Source: Streptomyces griseorubiginosus
Lineage (GTDB): Bacteria; Actinomycetota; Actinomycetes; Streptomycetales; Streptomycetaceae
Direction: 5' to 3'
NCBI RefSeq assembly: GCF_017614965.1
Contig: NZ_WVUG01000066.1
Span: 1-33,268, forward strand
Length of the DNA stretch: 33,268 nt
Position 1 is the first letter of the stretch. Each line of letters begins with the position of its first letter. The translations under genes and the position numbers were made by a program. Positions 28,666-33,268 of the stretch are shown here, piece by piece. The notes under the pieces are model-generated. The model made no database searches, was not told where the DNA came from, and saw nothing but the letters and a program-made list of their open reading frames with translations.

Positions 28666-29621
28666 GACGCCTCCCTGAGGCGCGGGTTGAGCAGCAGGTA
28701 CAGGACGTCGATGACGAGGTTGACCACGACGAACCCGGTCGCGGTCGTCAGGACGACGCCCTGCACGACCGCCGGGTCGCCGTTCTGCACGGCGTCGATC
28801 ATCAGCTTGCCCATGCCGGGCAGCGCGAAGATCGTCTCGATGACGACAGCGCCGCCGAGCAGATAGCCGACGCGCAGCCCGAGCACGGTCAGCGGGTTGA
28901 CGAGCGCGTTGCGCAGGACGTTGCGGCCCACGACGACACGCGGCGGCAGTCCGCTGCCGATCGCCGTACGGACGTAGTCCTTGTCCAGCTCCTCCACCAC
29001 CGACGTCCTCACGATCCGGGTGAGTTGGGCCGCGACCGGCAGCGACAGGGCCAGGGCGGGCAGGGTCATGGTCCGCAGCCAGCCGGTGAGGGAGTCGGCA
29101 GGGTTGATGTAGCCCCCGGTCGGGAACCAGCCCCGGTCGACCGCCAGGTACTGGATCATCAGCAGCGCCAGCCAGTAGGCGGGGGCCGCGACGCCGATGA
29201 GGGAGACGACCCGGATGATCTGGTCGGGGAGGCGGTCGCGGTGGACGGCCGCCGTGACCCCGCCGAGCAGGGACAGCACCACGGCGATCGCGAGGCCCAG
29301 GAAGGTGAGCTGAAGGGTGAGCGGCAGCGCGGTGGCGACCTGGTCGCGGACCGGGGCGCGGGTCAGGGCACTGGTGCCGAGGTCGCCGTGGAGCAGGCCG
29401 CCGACGAAGTGGACGTAGCGCACGGGCAGCGGGTCGAGCAGGCCGTTGCGCTCACGGAAGTCGTGCAGCTGTCGCGCGGTCGGGTTGGAGCCCTGGAAGA
29501 AGGCGGACGCCGGGTCGACGTCGGAGAAGCGCATCACCAGGAACACGAACAGCACCACGCCGAGCATCAGCGGCACGAGCAGGGCGACACGGCGGACGAG
29601 GATGCGCAGGACGGCGATCAC
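28662..29621 (-). CDS. ABC transporter permease (DppB-like)
   Basis: 319 residues from GTG 29621. Six helices, with the first (RRVALLVPLMLGVVLFVFLVMRF) followed by a large outside loop and the binding-protein-dependent permease region. The EAA loop is present as DYVRTAIGSGLPPRVVVGRNVLRNAL, with an RVGYLLGGAVVIETIFALPGMGKLM end typical of DppB/OppB. It forms the membrane channel with the permease half of the fused gene that its stop overlaps. It is 10 bases after the binding-protein gene. Confidence 0.93.
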   Translation of the reverse strand: MIAVLRILVRRVALLVPLMLGVVLFVFLVMRFSDVDPASAFFQGSNPTARQLHDFRERNGLLDPLPVRYVHFVGGLLHGDLGTSALTRAPVRDQVATALPLTLQLTFLGLAIAVVLSLLGGVTAAVHRDRLPDQIIRVVSLIGVAAPAYWLALLMIQYLAVDRGWFPTGGYINPADSLTGWLRTMTLPALALSLPVAAQLTRIVRTSVVEELDKDYVRTAIGSGLPPRVVVGRNVLRNALVNPLTVLGLRVGYLLGGAVVIETIFALPGMGKLMIDAVQNGDPAVVQGVVLTTATGFVVVNLVIDVLYLLLNPRLREAS

Positions 29622-29631
29622 GACGGTGCCC

Positions 29632-31227
29632 CTAGACCCAGGTCGCCCGGAGCAGGTTGATGCCGGGATACGGCTGCGCCCTGATCCCCCTCAGCCTCCG
29701 CGGATCCCACGCCGTCATCAGCTCGTTGTGGACGACCGGGTAGAGCACGGCCTGCTCGGCGACGATGTCGATGTAGTCCTGGATCATCGCCCTCTTCCTC
29801 TCCGGGTCGGGCTCCCGGGTCGCCCGGTCCATGTCCGCGAAGAGCCGCTTGGCCACCGGGTCGTCGGCCCAACGGGTGTAGCCCATCCAGAGGTTGGCGG
29901 GTCCGTAGTTGTAGTGCATGATCAGGTCGGCGTCGAGGCCGAACTGGTTGGGGTTCGAGGCGGCGGCCACGACCTGGTAGTCCCGCTTCTGGTCCATCTT
30001 GGTGAAGACGGCGGTCGTCTCCTGCGGTGAGAGGGTGGTCCGCACACCGATCGCGTCCCAGGAGGCCTTGATGGTCGGCAGACAGTCGACGATCCAACTC
30101 ACGTTCACCGCGAGGACGTCGACCCTCAGCCCGCTCACCCCGGCCGCCTTCAGCAGCGCCCTCGCCTTCTCGGGGTCGTGGCCGTAGACGGTCCTCGCCC
30201 GCCGGTAGGCCGGGTTGCCCTCGTTCAGGAAGGAGGACGACGGCTTCCCGTGCCCCTTGAGCGCTACCCGCACCATCTTCTCGGTGTCGATGGCGTAGTG
30301 CAGCGCCTGCCGCACCCGTACGTCGTCGAAGGGCTTGTGCCGGGTGTTGAACATCAGGAACAGGTTGTTCATGCCCGCCCCGCCCGCGACCGCCAGCCCG
30401 CCGCTCCTGAGCTGCTCGATGTCGGCGTACGGGATGTTGTCGGCGATCTGCGCGCCCGCGCTCGCCCCGGAGACCCGGGCCACGCGCGGGGCCGCGTCCA
30501 CGATCGTCAGCCAGTTCATCCGCCGGAAGGCCGGCGGGCGGGGGCCGTTGTACTGCTCGAAGGCCGCGAAGGTCGTGTTGGACTTCGGATGGTGCGCGGT
30601 CTGCCGGTACGGCCCCGAGCCGACCGCCAGTCCCCTGATCGCCTCGTCCCAGGCGCCCGGCCGGGAGAAGACGTGCTTCGGCATGATCTTGGCGATGGTG
30701 AGCCGTGCGGCCCCCTCCGGGAAGGGGAACGCGAGCACCAGCTCGACCGTGCGCGCGTCGACCTTCCGGACTTCCTTCAGCCAGCTCGCGAAGAAGCCCT
30801 TGGCGAGGGTCTGGGTCCTCGGGTCGAGGATGCGGTCGAAGACGAAGACCACGTCGTCGGCGGTCACGGGCTCGCCGTCGTGGAAGGTCGCGCCCTCCCG
30901 GAGCGTGAAACGCCAGGTCGTCGCGCGGAGGTCCGTGGGCACCTCGGTCGCGAGCGCCGCGTACGGCTCACGGGAGATCGGGTCGGTGTCCAGCAGCCCC
31001 TCGTAGACGTGGTTGTTGGCGGCCATGCAGAACGCCGACGCGGTCTGCGTCGGGTCCCAGCTGCCGTCGTTCCCATAGCCGATGACGGCGGTGAGCGTGC
31101 GGTCCTTGCCGCCGCGCCCGGTGTCGATCGTCGACGGCGGCCCCCACGAGCAGGCGGACAGGGACGCTGAGAAGGCGGAGGCCGCGCCCAGCGCGCCGGT
31201 GTGCTTCAGGAAGGTCCGGCGGTGCAC
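29632..31227 (-). CDS. Solute-binding lipoprotein, family 5 (Tat-exported)
   Basis: 531 residues from GTG 31227, after a clear Shine-Dalgarno GGAGGAA. The signal has a twin-arginine motif (RRTFLK, residues 3-8) and a lipobox LSAC with Cys26 as the lipidated residue. The body is a family 5 extracellular binding protein: GSWDPTQTASAF, GATFHDGEPVTADDVVFVFDRI and KPFDDVRVRQALHYAIDTEKMV are typical. It captures a peptide-like, opine-like or possibly sugar-acid ligand for the permease downstream. It is the first gene of a five-gene operon ending in the aldolase-type lyase. The palindrome at 31253 lies in its promoter. Confidence 0.93.
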   Translation of the reverse strand: MHRRTFLKHTGALGAASAFSASLSACSWGPPSTIDTGRGGKDRTLTAVIGYGNDGSWDPTQTASAFCMAANNHVYEGLLDTDPISREPYAALATEVPTDLRATTWRFTLREGATFHDGEPVTADDVVFVFDRILDPRTQTLAKGFFASWLKEVRKVDARTVELVLAFPFPEGAARLTIAKIMPKHVFSRPGAWDEAIRGLAVGSGPYRQTAHHPKSNTTFAAFEQYNGPRPPAFRRMNWLTIVDAAPRVARVSGASAGAQIADNIPYADIEQLRSGGLAVAGGAGMNNLFLMFNTRHKPFDDVRVRQALHYAIDTEKMVRVALKGHGKPSSSFLNEGNPAYRRARTVYGHDPEKARALLKAAGVSGLRVDVLAVNVSWIVDCLPTIKASWDAIGVRTTLSPQETTAVFTKMDQKRDYQVVAAASNPNQFGLDADLIMHYNYGPANLWMGYTRWADDPVAKRLFADMDRATREPDPERKRAMIQDYIDIVAEQAVLYPVVHNELMTAWDPRRLRGIRAQPYPGINLLRATWV

Positions 31228-31252
31228 GGTTCCTCCAGCGGTGAGGAGATAC

Positions 31253-31265
31253 GACGTCCTACGTC
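31253..31265 (-). promoter_or_regulatory. Candidate operator of the ABC-lyase operon (GACGT-CCT-ACGTC)
   Basis: A perfect 5-bp inverted repeat with a 3-base centre, 26-38 bases before the binding-protein start. A further ACGTCCT/GCGTC follows, giving three ACGTC-like repeats. GntR-type regulators often use sites of this kind, but no regulator gene is nearby. Confidence 0.4.
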
Positions 31266-31390
31266 CTGGCGTCAGCCGCGACCCTAGGAGGGGCCCAGAG
31301 GGCGGTCAAGGGAACGCACACGAATGGCGTAGCCGTCAGAGGTCGGACCAATGACGTGCTGTTATGGCCGAGTTGACGCCCCGTCGGTCG

Positions 31391-31396
31391 TACGCT
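31391..31396 (+). promoter_or_regulatory. Putative -10 of a leaderless promoter (TACGCT)
   Basis: TACGCT ends six bases before the ATG at 31403, the same spacing as TATGCT before the gene at 4053. No Shine-Dalgarno is present. A TTGACG at 31373 is too close (12-base spacer) to be the normal -35. Confidence 0.35.
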
Positions 31397-31402
31397 GGCC
31401 GG

Positions 31403-31837
31403 ATGACGGAGACGTGGAACCCCGCGGACCCCGGGGTGCTGCGCCTGCCCTCCGGCCGGCTGATCCGGGGCCGGGGACTGCGCCGCCCCCTCCCGCCCGG
31501 GGCGCCCGAACCCTCGTACGCCCTCTACCTCCTCGGCGGCCAACCCCCGCCCGTTCCCTGGGAGTCCACCTGGATCCGCTGGCCCGACTTCCGGCTGCCC
31601 GCCGACCGCCCGGCGGCCCGCGTCGCCCTCACCGCGGCCTGGGAGCGGGCCGTGTGTGAACGGGTGGAGGTCGCTTGCGGTGGCGGCCGGGGACGCACCG
31701 GGACCGCGCTGGCGTGTCTGGCGGTGCTGGACGGGGTGCCGGCGGAGGAGGCGGTGGACTTCATACGCCGGCACTACGACCGGCGGGCCGTGGAGACGCC
31801 CTGGCAGAAGCGCTACGTACGGACATTCGCCGGCTGA
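31403..31837 (+). CDS. Protein-tyrosine-phosphatase-like protein
   Basis: 144 residues from ATG 31403. The Cys-based P-loop C-x5-R is present as CGGGRGRTGT, followed by a helix TALACLAVLDGVPAEEAVDFIRRHY, as in dual-specificity and tyrosine phosphatases. The residue before the cysteine, normally His, is Ala (VACGGG), which would raise the cysteine pKa. WIRWPDF (about residues 55-61) could supply the WPD-type general acid. Cytoplasmic, no signal. It is monocistronic, divergent from the ABC operon, with a probable leaderless start. The substrate is unknown; weak or altered activity is possible. Confidence 0.7.
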   Translation: MTETWNPADPGVLRLPSGRLIRGRGLRRPLPPGAPEPSYALYLLGGQPPPVPWESTWIRWPDFRLPADRPAARVALTAAWERAVCERVEVACGGGRGRTGTALACLAVLDGVPAEEAVDFIRRHYDRRAVETPWQKRYVRTFAG

Positions 31838-31957
31838 GCGCGTCGGCCACCAGGGTCCGGCTTGGTCGTCAGGACCGCCAGGACGTCATTCCTTGGTTGC
31901 CGGACCGTAGACCATCGGCGGACGGCGGGGCGGGAACGCGCGGGCCACGCTGGGGTC

Positions 31958-33064
31958 ATGGATGAGACGAAGGGGATCAGCCGGGCGCGGTTCCTGGCGG
32001 GGGCCGCGGCCGTGTCGGTCGCGGCGGCGACCCGGCCGGCGGCCGCCGCCGGACGGCACGGCCTCCGGCACCGGGGAGTCGTCTACACCGTCGGGGAGGG
32101 GGAGACACCGGGGACCGCGTGGAGCGCCGCCCGGATGCGGCGCGACATCCGGGCCATCCGCGACCGCCTGCACGCGGACACCGTCGACGTGACCGGCGAC
32201 GGTGTCGAACGGCTCACCGCCACCGCCGCCGAGGCCGCCGAGCGGGGACTGCACGTATGGCTGCAACCCACCCTCGCGGACGCCCCGGAGCGGGACATCC
32301 TGGAGCACATGGCCGAGTGCGGGCGGTTCGCTGAGCGGCTGCGGCGGCAGGGGGCGAGCGTCGACTTCAGCGTGGGCTGCGAGTTCTGGCTGTTCGTGCC
32401 CGGGATCGTGCCGGGGGAGACGGTCCTGGAGCGGGTCCGGAACCTGCTGGACGGGAAGGTCGACCCCGTGGCGATGCAGCGCCGCCTCGACCGCTTCACC
32501 GCGAAGGCGGCGGCGCTCGGGCGGTCCGTCTTCCACGGCGACCTGAGCTATGCCGCCGCCCAGGACGACAAGGTCGACTGGCGGCTGTTCGACATCGTCG
32601 GCATCGACTACTACTCGTACTTCCACCACCATTCCGACTACATACGGGAGTTGAGGCGCTACCAGCGCTGGGGCAAGCCCCTCGCCATCACCGAGTTCGG
32701 CACCTGCACCTACGTCGGCGCCCCCGAGGCGGGCGGCATGGGCTGGGACGTCGTCGACTACGACAAGGGCGAGATCAAGGGACACCTGGTCCGCAGCGAG
32801 CACACCCAGGCCGCCTACCTCGTCGACGTGCTGTCGGTGTTCGAGGCGATGGGGCTGTACGCGGCGATGGCCTTCGAGTTCGTCACCCCCGACGCCCCGC
32901 ACCGCGCGGACGACCCGCGCAAGGACCTCGACATGGCGAGTTACAGCATCACCAAGGTCATCAAGGACCGCCCGGACGACCCGCGTTCGGGCTGGCACTG
33001 GGAGCCGAAGGAGGCCTTCCACGCCCTCGCCCGTCGCTACAGCCGGTGCGCTCACCCGCAGTAG
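31958..33064 (+). CDS. Secreted TIM-barrel glycoside-hydrolase-like protein
   Basis: 368 residues. An N-terminal export signal (SRARFLAGAAAVSVAAA, Tat-like in layout but with a single Arg-x-Arg) is cleaved after an Ala-rich stretch near residue 35. The body reads as a clan GH-A type (beta/alpha)8 fold: VGCEFWLF places a possible acid/base glutamate on strand 4, DIVGIDYYSYF follows, and ITEFGTCTY places the nucleophile glutamate on strand 7. I do not recognise the exact family, and the substrate is open; similar proteins have been called abortive-infection proteins in annotations, which this sequence gives no reason to believe. The last ten bases overlap a minus-strand gene remnant. Confidence 0.7.
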   Translation: MDETKGISRARFLAGAAAVSVAAATRPAAAAGRHGLRHRGVVYTVGEGETPGTAWSAARMRRDIRAIRDRLHADTVDVTGDGVERLTATAAEAAERGLHVWLQPTLADAPERDILEHMAECGRFAERLRRQGASVDFSVGCEFWLFVPGIVPGETVLERVRNLLDGKVDPVAMQRRLDRFTAKAAALGRSVFHGDLSYAAAQDDKVDWRLFDIVGIDYYSYFHHHSDYIRELRRYQRWGKPLAITEFGTCTYVGAPEAGGMGWDVVDYDKGEIKGHLVRSEHTQAAYLVDVLSVFEAMGLYAAMAFEFVTPDAPHRADDPRKDLDMASYSITKVIKDRPDDPRSGWHWEPKEAFHALARRYSRCAHPQ

Positions 33065-33153
33065 ACGTCCCGCCGGGGCCGCTCGCCCGTCGCCAGGAAC
33101 CGCGACACCGTCTCGTCGCCACACACGTTGCCGTTGACGAGACAGCCGACTGC
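33052..33153 (-). pseudogene. C-terminal remnant of a TAP-like secreted alpha/beta hydrolase
   Basis: The 33 codons before TGA 33054-33052 read as a sequence with GCLVNGNVC, VSRFLATGERP and DVYCG. Cysteine-spaced N-x-C, a helix ending YL/FL-x-x-G and a final P-x-x-D-x-x-C are the ending of tripeptidyl-aminopeptidase-like hydrolases. Upstream in this frame there is no ATG, GTG or TTG before a stop at about 33241, so the rest of the gene is gone. It overlaps the end of the convergent gene by 13 bases. Confidence 0.5.
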
Positions 33154-33196
33154 CTTGCGGCGAAGGGGGTTTATCCCATCGCCGGCCGCGGGTTTC

Positions 33197-33268
33197 TCAG
33201 ACGTCGCGCCGGTCGACGGCCACCACCGCGACCACCGCGCTCACCGCCGCCCACACCCCGAACACGAC
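33197..33268 (-). CDS. C-terminal end of a membrane protein (partial)
   Basis: The minus strand is open from the window edge to TGA 33199-33197, giving 23 residues: a Val/Ala-rich helix (VFGVWAAVSAVVAVVAV) followed by DRRDV. This looks like a last transmembrane helix with a short cytoplasmic tail, as in MFS or ABC-2 type proteins. The family cannot be told. Confidence 0.5.
   Translation of the reverse strand, partial: VVFGVWAAVSAVVAVVAVDRRDV

Overview
The window is very GC-rich, uses GTG starts freely, packs genes with ATGA/GTGA overlaps, and every recognisable gene has a high-GC actinobacterial character. The phoH-ybeY-corC-mmcQ series, era, a leuA preceded by a Leu-codon leader peptide, and GlnR-like boxes all point to a Streptomyces chromosome. 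No phage, transposon, rRNA, tRNA or CRISPR was seen.

Layout. 1-4.4 kb: the end of a PfkB sugar kinase, then a housekeeping run: phoH ATPase, ybeY rRNA nuclease, CBS-domain CorC protein, MmcQ/YjbR protein and a cytidine-deaminase-like protein that has lost its zinc site. 4.4-9.4 kb: an accessory block lies between this run and era. It holds a small secreted protein, a secreted WxL-domain protein and a membrane-anchored DUF916 (WxL-interacting) protein. These look like an actinobacterial version of the Firmicutes WxL surface system. The two secreted genes are preceded by copies of one 15-bp palindrome. Convergent to them is an amtB-glnK pair without glnD, headed by a GlnR-type site. 9.5-16.4 kb: era; a divergent XRE regulator/SDR pair; a GH1 glucosidase-MFS operon ending in a 5 x 15-bp tandem repeat; an emfourin-like inhibitor and its M4 protealysin-like protease.

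16.4-19.4 kb: a dispersed-type intergenic element, the leuA attenuator with leader peptide MRFGLLLLSCRGEGL, leuA with a terminator, and a zinc-ribbon/TerB-like protein. The TerB gene is preceded by interlocking inverted repeats ending at its Shine-Dalgarno. 19.4-24.7 kb: a translationally coupled operon of MMPL exporter, NarL-type sensor kinase, response regulator and secreted sialidase, preceded by two perfect palindromes. 24.7-31.2 kb: a convergent five-gene operon with a Tat lipoprotein binding protein, a DppB-like permease, a DppC-DppD fusion, a DppF-like ATPase and a DapA/NanA-family lyase. Together with the sialidase it could form a scavenging route for sialic acid or a related keto acid, but this is inference.

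31.4-33.3 kb: a small phosphatase-like protein, a secreted TIM-barrel glycosidase-like protein, the C-terminal remnant of a TAP-like hydrolase, and the last codons of a membrane protein on the minus strand.

The observations most worth following are the WxL/DUF916 cluster with its repeated palindrome, the interlocked repeats ahead of the TerB-like gene, the two-component operon coupled to a sialidase, the permease-ATPase fusion, and the zinc-less deaminase fold.
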